From positions 1 through 64,000 of the forward strand of contig JANYCU010000055.1 in assembly GCA_025360125.1 (NCBI GenBank): a stretch of 64,000 nt of DNA, written 5' to 3'. The DNA is from Armatimonadota bacterium. GTDB lineage: Bacteria > Armatimonadota > Fimbriimonadia > Fimbriimonadales > Fimbriimonadaceae. Shown in pieces: positions 1 through 7,189 of the stretch (its first letter is position 1; the number at the start of each line of letters is the position of its first letter). The notes beneath the pieces are model-generated. The model saw nothing but the letters and a program-made list of their open reading frames with translations, did no database searches and had not been told where the DNA came from. Made by a program: the position numbers and the translations under genes.

Positions 1-100
1 CCTTGGCAAATGCCCAACTTAAACTCACGACTATAACTTCTGCGAGACACCATCTCTATTTTCTCCTACGGATAAAGTAGGTGTCCAACTAATTCCACGC

Positions 101-170
101 ACTTCAGGCTACCGTATACCGTAAATGAGGGAATGGACTAATCAGCTTCTGGTTGTTAGCCGTTGGACGT
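101..170 (+). repeat. Direct repeat copy 1 (partner at 511-580)
   Basis: About 69 bases align with 511-580 with 9 mismatches by eye (roughly 87% identity). The longest identical run is GGACTAATCAGCTTCTGGTT followed by GT. The copy ends inside a 7-bp repeat array. The two copies are 410 bp apart in the same orientation, as in a tandemly duplicated or partly decayed small element. Confidence 0.8.
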
Positions 171-190
171 TGGCAGTTGGTCGCTAGGAG
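149..190 (+). repeat. Degenerate 7-bp repeat array 1
   Basis: Six consecutive 7-base units fit the pattern (T/C)T(G/A)GNNG, for example TTGGACG at 163-169 followed by TTGGCAG at 170-176. The phase is kept across the whole stretch. The unit is close to the CTTGNNG units that flank the four-helix-bundle gene at 48953-49468. Confidence 0.75.
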
Positions 191-378
191 CGGCGATAAT
201 CGCCGGGTCACTACGTTCCTTGGACTGGGGACGTTCTCTGACTTTTCCAGGGGTCTTCGTTCCAATTTCGCTAGGGCTCATTGCCTCTGCGACCGCCTGG
301 CTACTTTCTGCGACCCCTCCGGGGTCAAGTTCATGATATTTCAAGTTGAAGGGCAAAGCCGCATGGGTGCAGAATGCG

Positions 379-413
379 TTTGCAGTTGGCAGTTTGCCGT
401 TGGTCGTTGGGAG
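379..413 (+). repeat. Degenerate 7-bp repeat array 2
   Basis: Five units of the pattern TT(T/G)GNNG in the same orientation as array 1, starting with TTTGCAG at 379-385 and ending with TTGGGAG at 407-413. Confidence 0.7.
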
Positions 414-443
414 ATTTGGTAGCTTGGACATCATCCACCCCGT

Positions 444-487
444 CGCTTCGGTCATGAAACTGCCAAGAACTTGGAATGACCGAAGCG
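444..487. repeat. 12-bp perfect inverted repeat
   Basis: CGCTTCGGTCAT at 444-455 is the exact reverse complement of ATGACCGAAGCG at 476-487, with a 20-base loop. No T-run follows on either strand, so a terminator is unlikely. It lies between the second and third 7-bp arrays and may be a structural part of the same repeat element. Confidence 0.6.
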
Positions 488-510
488 CCACCCCTCCCAG
501 CTTCGGAGGG

Positions 511-580
511 GATCCAGGCTACCGGGCACCGCAAATGAAGGGACGGACTAATCAGCTTCTGGTTGTCAGCCGTTGGACGT
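511..580 (+). repeat. Direct repeat copy 2 (partner at 101-170)
   Basis: Second copy of the 70-bp direct repeat. It runs into 7-bp array 3, just as copy 1 runs into array 1. Confidence 0.8.
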
Positions 581-607
581 TAGACGTTAGACGTTGGCAC
601 TTGGCTG
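559..607 (+). repeat. Degenerate 7-bp repeat array 3
   Basis: Seven units of the pattern TTNGNNG in strict 7-base phase, including two identical neighbours TTAGACG at 580-586 and 587-593. The array ends 30 bp before the stop codon of the phage gene at 638. Confidence 0.75.
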
Positions 608-637
608 AAGGGGGATGGTTAGAAATTGGTAGTGTGG

Positions 638-1309
638 TTAGCGGGCCGAACCAAAGCCGCGCATGTTGACCCTCAAGAACGTCCCTTCATTCTCAAATTG
701 AATGCTCTTCGCATCCGCTGAGCAGTGATCCAATTCTTTCTGATAGAGATCCAAATAGAGCTTCGCAGACTCGGGACGCCGCATGATCGAGAACCGATAA
801 CACATCAGATACACGTAAACGTTCGGAAAAGCGATCCAAGCGGGCAGAGTGTCACCTCCGGCGAGGTCAACAACGACCGTACAGTAAAGGGTCACATTCG
901 GATAACTGGCCGTCGTTGTCGTCGGAGGTATCTGGTTGAAACCAACCAAATTCATCGAAGTGTTCCCGCTGGCAACGGTCGATATATAGTATTCCGTCGG
1001 TCGTACTTGTTGAGCCTGAGACCGCCACGCGCCCCGATTGGCCAGTTGCTGGATCGACATTGGAGTGAGCTTGTACCAAGTTGACTCCGTTGCCGATTCT
1101 TGATAGTAAGCCTCCCAAATCTTCAGCACCGTACTCGACAAGGCGTACTCACGAGTTCCGGCCGTTAGCGGGATCACAATGGTTCCGTTCCGAGCCTCAA
1201 GTTCGCTGAGGATTTGGCGGTGGGACTCATCGAAAAGTTGCCCGGCAAGGGTTGCGTCGCAATCTGCGTAATGCTGGTTAAATCGGGTTAATACTTCTGT
1301 CTTGGTCAT
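638..1309 (-). CDS. Phage head-tail connector / adaptor-like protein
   Basis: A 223-residue protein at the end of the head-gene block. The start (MTKTEVLTRFNQHYADCD) and the middle, a helical N-terminus followed by a stretch with YALSS and STWYKLTPMS, resemble the gp6/gp11-type adaptor proteins that bind below the portal and join head to tail. The assignment rests mainly on position, after the major capsid and two small genes, and on size. The start overlaps the stop of the upstream gene by four bases (ATGA), so the two are probably translationally coupled. The sequence match is weak, so the specific adaptor family is inferred. Confidence 0.55.
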   Translation of the reverse strand: MTKTEVLTRFNQHYADCDATLAGQLFDESHRQILSELEARNGTIVIPLTAGTREYALSSTVLKIWEAYYQESATESTWYKLTPMSIQQLANRGAWRSQAQQVRPTEYYISTVASGNTSMNLVGFNQIPPTTTTASYPNVTLYCTVVVDLAGGDTLPAWIAFPNVYVYLMCYRFSIMRRPESAKLYLDLYQKELDHCSADAKSIQFENEGTFLRVNMRGFGSAR

Positions 1310-1596
1310 TGAATCACCTTGTCATTCGGGGCAAAAATGTCGATGGCTCTGCCCCTTGAAGTTGAAACCAACCTCCGTGCCGGAGCCCAGTAGCCCGTTA
1401 CTGAGCAAACTCCGCCACCCTGTCGGTCGGCCTCGCTAACCGGAGTGTCAAAGACGAAGGTCTTGCTCGTCGGAACATTGTCGAACGAAAAAATCCCGCC
1501 TGTGAACGCTCGCACAGCTAAGCTGCGATTGTCTTCGACTGTTCGGGCCAACAGTGAACTGGTCGTGAACAAGCCCTGATCTTGGGTTCCTGCCAT
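1306..1596 (-). CDS. Small phage protein, unknown function
   Basis: A 96-residue protein I do not recognise. It has no signal peptide or membrane segment and is rich in Ser, Thr and Gly, with a short aromatic stretch (GYWAPARR) near residue 70. It lies between the capsid-type genes and the connector gene and overlaps both neighbours by a few bases, so it belongs to the virion-morphogenesis transcript. A minor head or neck protein is possible from position only. Confidence 0.5.
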   Translation of the reverse strand: MAGTQDQGLFTTSSLLARTVEDNRSLAVRAFTGGIFSFDNVPTSKTFVFDTPVSEADRQGGGVCSVTGYWAPARRLVSTSRGRAIDIFAPNDKVIQ

Positions 1597-2111
1597 TAGG
1601 ACATCTTGCTCCGAGTCACGGTCGATCCCGAATTCGTTAGTCCCGACACCGACCCGGTCGCCATCACCGTGGTGTTATCACGACCCAATACTGATTCCGA
1701 GTTTAAAGTCAGGGAATGCTGATTGGTAAAAAATGCGGAAAGTAGGACGAAGGCTTGCTCAAGCCGAACGACTGTTTGATCCTTCCAATGCCCTACACCC
1801 TCGCTAAGGTTAACAGTACGAATCTCCTCGTAAAATTCCACTGAGTTAGCGTTGGTAGCGGAAATTTTAACGATAATGCTTGTGGCCGTCATCTCGGCGA
1901 CCGAAAGGTCGAGGACGAAATATCCCGTGGCTCCAATTTCGGTTGCGGTAGTGGCCGTGGCGGCAAAAGCTGCGCCATCTTTAGATATGGAGCTGGCGAC
2001 CCCGGTTAAACCGCCAGTGATTGGGTTGCGGGTCGTGCTACTTTCGATTCGCCCCGTAATTCGAAATTTTTGCCCGTATGTCGGGAACTGTGTTGCGTCA
2101 ATTGCTGCCAT
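1596..2111 (-). CDS. Phage virion-type beta-rich protein, unknown
   Basis: A 171-residue protein rich in Thr, Ser, Ala and Gly with alternating hydrophobic residues, as in Ig-like or jelly-roll structural domains. The middle (DLSVAEMTATSIIVKISATN) resembles the C-terminal strand of phage fibre or collar beta-domains. No catalytic motif is visible. It sits directly after the capsid gene and its stop overlaps the next start, so a structural role is likely but not proved. Confidence 0.5.
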   Translation of the reverse strand: MAAIDATQFPTYGQKFRITGRIESSTTRNPITGGLTGVASSISKDGAAFAATATTATEIGATGYFVLDLSVAEMTATSIIVKISATNANSVEFYEEIRTVNLSEGVGHWKDQTVVRLEQAFVLLSAFFTNQHSLTLNSESVLGRDNTTVMATGSVSGLTNSGSTVTRSKMS

Positions 2112-2199
2112 GTTTGGTTCAAAAAATGTATTGGAAATGTCGAGTGGAATAGATCGTGGTTGCCCACGAACCTATTCCCCCAAGTATCAACCCGTCAGA

Positions 2200-3135
2200 C
2201 TACGGCGTACCGTCGCCTTTTGAGAAGATCACTCCCCGCCAATCCCGAATCGCGCGGCAGAAGATCGCCGTCACGCTCGTCTTGACCGAGTCCGTAGCAA
2301 AGTCATCCCAGACTTTTGTTTCCGGCAAACGACGAGTGATGAACCGAAGTCCATGGTCGTCTTCGTTGCGAGATCGTAGCATCCACGCGGTAGGGTTCGT
2401 GAACCAAGGATTAACCACAACGCGAACTCGCGAAGAATCCATCACATTCGGGTCATTACCTTTCGCAGTGCCTTGTGCGCCCGCAACACCATATGTTTGC
2501 GATCCAACAATTCGCTCGGCCACACTCATCAAAGCTGGAGGAACAAAGAGGTCAAATGGACCGCTAAACATCATCGGGTCACCCTTGTGCGACAATTGCT
2601 TCATCAACTCCGTTCGCGCGCTTTCCAACGATGAATAACTCAGCACTGGGTTGTTAGCCAGGATGTTCGAAGCAACGCCGCCAATATATGGGTGCGCAAT
2701 CGACGCCAAAGGCTGACCGTCCGCTCCAGCAGAGGCCAGTGAAGTGTCCGTTGCCAGGTTGACAAAAGCGGAAGCTTCAACTTCCATCGCCTTCTGTACC
2801 GCCAGGTTCAATTTCGAGCCTGTTCGCTTTATAACTCCATACAAATCAGATTGAACCGACTCGCGAGAGTTCTGGGCGACCAAAGCTCGTTTGATCGGAT
2901 AGAAATCCTTGAAGTAAGGAGTTTCAAAATCCTCGACTGGCAACGTCGAGCCCTGCGACACCGACGGAGCAATCGAGAAATCCGCCTCTTGCATGGCTCG
3001 CCAATAAGCTTGAACGGTCGAGACCGTCGGTGCCATCAGCTTCCACTTCAGTGACGGGTTCTTGTTATAGACCGAAATGACCTCGTCCAAACCGGACTTG
3101 GCCAATAAGAGATTAAAAGATTCGACTCGTGCCAT
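2200..3135 (-). CDS. Major capsid protein (HK97-fold candidate)
   Basis: A 311-residue protein in the expected place for a major capsid protein, after scaffold-like and decoration-like genes. It has a helical N-terminus (MARVESFNLLLAKSGLDEVI), a mixed central domain containing RVRVVVNPWFTNPTAWML near residues 238-255, and a C-terminal strand region with WRGVIFSKG. These features and the length match Mu gpT/HK97-fold coat proteins. No cleaved prohead domain is obvious, which agrees with a separate scaffold gene upstream. Two bases separate it from the decoration gene, so the two are co-transcribed. Confidence 0.7.
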   Translation of the reverse strand: MARVESFNLLLAKSGLDEVISVYNKNPSLKWKLMAPTVSTVQAYWRAMQEADFSIAPSVSQGSTLPVEDFETPYFKDFYPIKRALVAQNSRESVQSDLYGVIKRTGSKLNLAVQKAMEVEASAFVNLATDTSLASAGADGQPLASIAHPYIGGVASNILANNPVLSYSSLESARTELMKQLSHKGDPMMFSGPFDLFVPPALMSVAERIVGSQTYGVAGAQGTAKGNDPNVMDSSRVRVVVNPWFTNPTAWMLRSRNEDDHGLRFITRRLPETKVWDDFATDSVKTSVTAIFCRAIRDWRGVIFSKGDGTP

Positions 3136-3136
3136 G

Positions 3137-3694
3137 TTATGCTCCTACCCGTGCGGCTGCAACTGGTTTCACCCATACAAAACCGTACTGTTCATTCGAT
3201 CCTGACTCGGGTGACTTTTCGACAAGGGACGCTGGCGCGTTAGCACCAGTTGTAGTCCCTACCATATAGCCCCAAAGAGGCAAGGTCGCGTGCATGAAGA
3301 CACCAAAGTCGTACGTCGTCCCGACATTGACATTTGCCTGTGTCGCGTTTGTGTTCGTTGTGTTCCAGATGCCCACCATTGCTTCAGTGTCGTCGTTCAA
3401 AAGCCCTACCGGAATAGTCGTTCGTCCTGAACCATCTGTTGCGACGCCCGACGCATTTGTCGTAATGCTGCCAAGGGCGACCGCATACAACCCAGGAGTT
3501 GCTCCTGCAAGAGTAAAGGCGCCAGCAACTTTCGTAATTGCAGGCGTAACCAGCCCGCTCGCCAGCTTCAGCCAGTCACCTTTCTGAATCGTTACGTTCG
3601 CGGCAACTGGGGCATCGACCTGATCGACGGTCCCACCCCCTTTCCGACGAATCTGGGAATAGCCAAATTTAATTTGATTCGCTAATATGCTCAT
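3137..3694 (-). CDS. Capsid decoration / head-stabilising-like protein
   Basis: About 185 residues, rich in Gly, Ala, Thr and Val. It has a motif typical of phage head-decoration proteins: a strand carrying KGDWLKLASG near residues 37-46, then GLYAVALGSIT and IPVGLLNDDTEAMVGIWN. I chose the start at 3694 (MSILANQIKFGYS). A longer reading to 3805 would overlap the upstream gene and adds an unrelated N-terminus. It directly precedes the major capsid gene, the usual order for lambda gpD-type proteins. Confidence 0.55.
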   Translation of the reverse strand: MSILANQIKFGYSQIRRKGGGTVDQVDAPVAANVTIQKGDWLKLASGLVTPAITKVAGAFTLAGATPGLYAVALGSITTNASGVATDGSGRTTIPVGLLNDDTEAMVGIWNTTNTNATQANVNVGTTYDFGVFMHATLPLWGYMVGTTTGANAPASLVEKSPESGSNEQYGFVWVKPVAAARVGA

Positions 3695-3788
3695 ATTGTT
3701 TTTTGATTTTGTGCGTCCTGAGGAAAGGTCCCGTTCGCTAAATGGGTTGAAATGCGTGTTGATTTCGTTCGTTTTCCGAACTTTTAGA

Positions 3789-4184
3789 TTAAATCTCGGG
3801 ATCATCTTCGAGCTTCATTGCACCGATCAATTCCTGAGCAGATTTTGGGTTCAACTTCTCGGATCGATCTTCGACCAGCTTGACTTCTGGTCCGAGCGAG
3901 GCACGCTCCGCGCCTTTTGCTCGACGATAATGCTCCTCGATGGAGGCTTTCCCGAGGCGGTCGACTTGGTCCCGCGGCATCTGCAGTTCGAGACTGCCAG
4001 CCGGAGTTTCGCCTTTGACTTGGAAGCCCAACGATTGGTAGAGGTCGACGAGACCAGCGTCGACACCTTCATCGCCACATTTTCGGAGGGTGAGGGTGAC
4101 GAGTTCGGACTTTGCTTGGACGACACGATCGGAGCGTCGGCGACCGGGTCGGTCTTGGGGTTGTTGTTCGAATGTTTTTTTCAT
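3789..4184 (-). CDS. Small phage protein between scaffold and decoration genes
   Basis: A charged 131-residue protein without signal peptide or membrane segment. The N-terminus is basic (RPGRRRSDR) and the rest is mainly helical with many Glu and Lys. It overlaps the scaffold-like gene by four bases, which suggests coupled translation. I do not recognise the family. An assembly role is inferred from position alone. Confidence 0.5.
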   Translation of the reverse strand: MKKTFEQQPQDRPGRRRSDRVVQAKSELVTLTLRKCGDEGVDAGLVDLYQSLGFQVKGETPAGSLELQMPRDQVDRLGKASIEEHYRRAKGAERASLGPEVKLVEDRSEKLNPKSAQELIGAMKLEDDPEI

Positions 4185-4810
4185 TTATGTTCTCGTTGGG
4201 CTTGTCGATAGAGTTCGGATGCGCGTTTTCGATCCACGCCGAAAGCGCGCATGAAGGCCTGGAGTCCGCTGGGTTCGAAATCGCCTTCGTCTTGGAAGGT
4301 GTTGGGTTCGGACGTGCGGGGAATCTTTACCGTGCTCGATTTTGCGTTTAGACCAAGGACTAAGGTTTCGAGCATTTCGAGGCCATCGGGGTCGGAAATC
4401 ATGGCTTTGGCGACGTGGGAGTCCATTCGGGACACCATTTTTCGGATGTAGTCTTTGGTTTGGGGAGGCGAATCGGCAGCGACGCGGTCGACAGCAAGGT
4501 TGGCGAGGTTCGCGGCCAAGAGCGGCGAGTATTCGGCGTGAATGGCTTTAGCTTGGTCGTCGAGGAGTTGGCGAATGTCTCGGGCGAATTGGGGATTGTA
4601 GCCGGAGAGAGGATCGGCTTTTTCCAGGAGGTCGGGAGGGGCTTCGTCGTTCGATTTTAGGTCGGCGAAACAGTCGCGGACGATGGTTTGGATATCGTCT
4701 TTGGTCGCGGGTTCGGGTTTGGTGGTGTCGGGGACATTTGGTGTTTCCGTGATTTCTTCGTCGGAGTGGTCGAGGTTTTCGAGTTCGGGGTTTTGTTCGG
4801 GGGTGTTCAT
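4181..4810 (-). CDS. Phage scaffolding-like protein
   Basis: A very acidic 209-residue protein with a disordered N-terminus of about 55 residues, rich in Glu, Asp, Pro and Thr, followed by predicted helices and a basic C-terminal tail (DRKRASELYRQAQREHK). This acidic, helical make-up with a basic end, placed between portal and capsid genes, is typical of scaffolding proteins that bind coat protein through a basic C-terminal helix. No protease motif is visible. Confidence 0.55.
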   Translation of the reverse strand: MNTPEQNPELENLDHSDEEITETPNVPDTTKPEPATKDDIQTIVRDCFADLKSNDEAPPDLLEKADPLSGYNPQFARDIRQLLDDQAKAIHAEYSPLLAANLANLAVDRVAADSPPQTKDYIRKMVSRMDSHVAKAMISDPDGLEMLETLVLGLNAKSSTVKIPRTSEPNTFQDEGDFEPSGLQAFMRAFGVDRKRASELYRQAQREHK

Positions 4811-4820
4811 GGTCTTTGAG

Positions 4821-4876
4821 TGCTAAGTGCTAAGGGCGGAGTGCTAAGTGCGGAGGGCGGAGGGCGGAGGGCGATG
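4821..4876 (-). repeat. 7-bp repeat array between phage genes
   Basis: Eight units in strict 7-base phase. On the minus strand they read CTNNGC(A/C), with CTTAGCA and CTCCGCC as the two main variants. Two further units occur near 4895-4908. The array fills the gap between the scaffold-like gene and the small gene at 4914. The same unit occurs at 7168-7188, next to the terminase gene. Confidence 0.75.
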
Positions 4877-4913
4877 GCGAAGGCGAGGGTAGTGTGCGGA
4901 GGGCGTTAAGGGT

Positions 4914-5168
4914 CTATTGCGCTTTCAACTCCGCTTCCATCCGGTCCGGATTCAAAACGTAGTCAAGCGCCCTCAACTCACCCTGGCACAGGCCCAATTG
5001 GAGGGTGAGGCCCGATTGGTCCCCGGATAGCGTTCGGAGCTTGCGGCATACCTGTTGATCCCGCTCCTCCAGGTGCGCCCGGACCACCGCCCATTCCGGA
5101 CATTCCCGGAACCATCGGTCCCATTCGAGCCGGCTGAATTGCGGCAAGTTGTTGTTGTTTTTCTGCAT
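4914..5168 (-). CDS. Small phage protein overlapping the portal 3' end
   Basis: An 84-residue protein with a mixed, protein-like composition: an aromatic N-terminal part (SRLEWDRWFRECPEWAVV) and a helical C-terminal half with Leu and Glu at coiled-coil spacing. It shares about 190 bases with the Pro/Gly-rich tail of the portal gene in another frame, so one DNA stretch may encode two proteins. Many phages carry a short helical gene just after the portal. I think it is real, but the overlap lowers certainty. Confidence 0.5.
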   Translation of the reverse strand: MQKNNNNLPQFSRLEWDRWFRECPEWAVVRAHLEERDQQVCRKLRTLSGDQSGLTLQLGLCQGELRALDYVLNPDRMEAELKAQ

Positions 5169-6764
5169 TTGTCATCGGTTTCTGGTCGGGGCCAGGGTCG
5201 TTCATCAAACTGTCAGTATCAAACGGCAGATCAAGAGTTTCAATACTCTTGCGTTGAACCTTGATTGGATCTAAAGTCGAATTCGGATCCTGACTCATCT
5301 GTTGAAGCGTCGCAAGCTTTTGCGCCAAGAATCGAGGATCTGTTGTAGCTCCGCCGCCGGTTGGCTGAACGTCGATGTTTTTGCGGTCAACGTTCGCCTC
5401 GGGATGAATTTCCCACTTCTTCCCCATTCGAACCGATATCTTGTCGGCATGGACTTCCAAAAGCTCGAGCAAGTATTGAAACAAGACTTGGAATGTCGGC
5501 TCTACGTTTTCGACGTAGCTGTCCTTATTCTCAGTACTCCTCGCGCTTCCGTCGCAGTGGTGTTGGCGTTGAGGTTTTGGGACGAGGATATCTGGCTCGT
5601 CCCGGTCAACGAATCGGCAATTTCCTCGATCTTCGCTGACTCTGCCCCGAGCGCACCAGGATTAAATCGGGTCTCGATATACTGCACCTTGATATCGTCT
5701 CCAGTCTCAATCAACTGTCCCGGCTGATAGGTGGAGACTTTGTTTGAGAGCATTCCACTACTAACAAAGGCGGTAGGGAATGCTGACATCAGAGCGCCCT
5801 GGAAGATCACAGTGTGGATATCGTTGTAGTTGAGTTGAAGGTGCTGAAAAACTCCACCAACCGAATCCCGAGGGAACATGTTCTTCTCTTTCGTACTAGT
5901 CTTAAAAATGAAATACCAAGGCACTGAATACGGATATCGCTCGATACTCAGGAGTTGCTTTGATTCGGTTTCCAAACAAACGATATACCATTCGCGCTTC
6001 TTATCTCCTGACAATTTAAGCTTCGCACACAGTTCCCAAAACCCAATTTGATCGTCATCCGCCGCGATCGCGGATGTTTGAGGTTGGTCCTCCGTGTTCG
6101 ATTGCAACTGGCTGGAGACGCCAAGTTTCCCGCAGTCAACATCCTTCAAATACACCTTTTGTTGCACCAATTCTTCAATCTCCCAACGCATCAGACTTGA
6201 GCGATGACCAATGGTTTTGCAACATGATTGCTCCTTGACTTGGCACGGATAAAACATCATCTCGTGTGGATGAATATTGATGGCATCTAACTGTCCGGTT
6301 TCAGTTGGACTGCATTTTAAGACGCCGCAGTTAAAATGAACCATGTCAAGAAAAGCGTCTTTGCTGACAGTCTTCAAATTCGAATCCTCGATGAAGTACT
6401 GCAGCGTATTTTCAACGTCTGATACTGGTTCGACACCCGAACTATCAATAAGCTGCGCCCATGGCTTGATCGAATAATAGGCCGCCCGAACGACATTGGC
6501 AATCTTGTCCGCTTTCGGTCGGTACAAAGGCCGAATGACTGGCTTCCATCCATCGACGACATGCAATGTCGAACTTCGTTCATCGCAGTTGTAGATATGC
6601 TGCACCGAGTCCCAACGGTCCTTCACCCGCTCCTTTGCATCTTCCGAGGCCGCTACTTGGTCACACAAAGCCAAAACTAGCTTCGCTTTTTCGTCATCCG
6701 TCAACTTGACGGGCCTTGCTAACGCCAGTATTTGAGCCGACTCAAGGGAATAAGTTTCTGCCAT
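4978..6764 (-). pseudogene. Phage portal protein gene, frameshifted
   Basis: Read in one frame from 6764 it gives a portal N-terminal and central part of roughly 405 residues (DRWDSVQHIYN near 48-58, YNDIHTVIFQGALMSAFPTA near 317-336). It then leaves frame near 5542-5546, in a GCGCG run. One base back, the protein continues as STENKDSYVENVEPTFQVLF and runs to a Pro/Gly-rich tail ending at 4978. Removing one CG pair restores a single frame of about 595 residues, the usual length for a portal. Either the prophage is inactive or this is a sequencing error. No slippery heptamer is present. Confidence 0.75.
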
Positions 6765-6768
6765 TATT

Positions 6769-7140
6769 TTAACCTTCTAAAATCACTAACGACTCGTGAT
6801 AAGGACACGAGACTCCATACAATCGAACTTCAGCACCCGTAGGTACCCAACTAAACTCATCAGGTGAGCACCGTAGACCATGCATCGGCAAGAATCCAAC
6901 TCGATCTCCTACCTTCAACGTCAGCACGCCAGAGGCGATAACTGTTCCGCTGTCCGAGTCCTGAGAGCCTTTATACTTTCCCGGTGCTACTAATATCCCG
7001 CTCTGTCGATCGACATGCGGATCACATAGCACCGCGACCCGGCCAGGCAAAGGTTTAACAACCGATGACAACCGTTCAATTATCTCCGGCCCATGCGAGG
7101 CAACAAACGACTTAATTTCAATGTAATTCTCTTTGATCAT
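6769..7140 (-). CDS. Phage GroES-like (chaperonin-10-fold) protein
   Basis: A 123-residue protein with the layout of a co-chaperonin: VKPLPGRVAVL near residues 28-38 matches the GroES start (I-x-P-L-x-D-R-V), SGILVAP near 48-54 matches the strand before the mobile loop, and SGTVIASG then KVGDRVGFLPMHG match the G-x-V-x-A-x-G and V-G-D-x-V strands. T4 gp31 shows that phages can encode such proteins to fold their coat protein with host GroEL. It has an extra N-terminal segment of about 27 residues. It lies between terminase and portal, four bases from the portal start. Confidence 0.65.
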   Translation of the reverse strand: MIKENYIEIKSFVASHGPEIIERLSSVVKPLPGRVAVLCDPHVDRQSGILVAPGKYKGSQDSDSGTVIASGVLTLKVGDRVGFLPMHGLRCSPDEFSWVPTGAEVRLYGVSCPYHESLVILEG

Positions 7141-7167
7141 AGTTCTAAATCTTCCTTAAGGCACAAG

Positions 7168-7188
7168 ATGCTAACTTGGCACTCTGCA
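7168..7188 (+). repeat. Short 7-bp repeat array beside the terminase gene
   Basis: Three 7-base units (ATGCTAA, CTTGGCA, CTCTGCA) matching the CTNNGCA unit of the array at 4821-4876, but on the other strand. It ends at the terminase stop codon at 7190. Confidence 0.5.
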
Positions 7189-7189
7189 C

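Larger units (their letters stand above)
1..637. other. Gene-free repeat-rich region left of the phage module
   Basis: No open frame here has a recognisable product and the short frames run through repeats, so I call no gene. It contains a diverged direct repeat of about 70 bp (101-170 and 511-580), three arrays of degenerate 7-bp repeats (149-190, 379-413, 559-607) and a 12-bp perfect inverted repeat (444-455 with 476-487). It lies downstream of the last phage gene, where tail genes would be expected. Confidence 0.6.

Noticed and set aside
149..607. CRISPR array
   Set aside because: The units are 7 bases with no spacers and vary at fixed places; no cas genes are present.
5530..5560. Programmed -1 frameshift in the portal gene
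   Set aside because: No X-XXY-YYZ slippery heptamer and no obvious downstream structure; a 2-base change in a GCGCG run explains it better.
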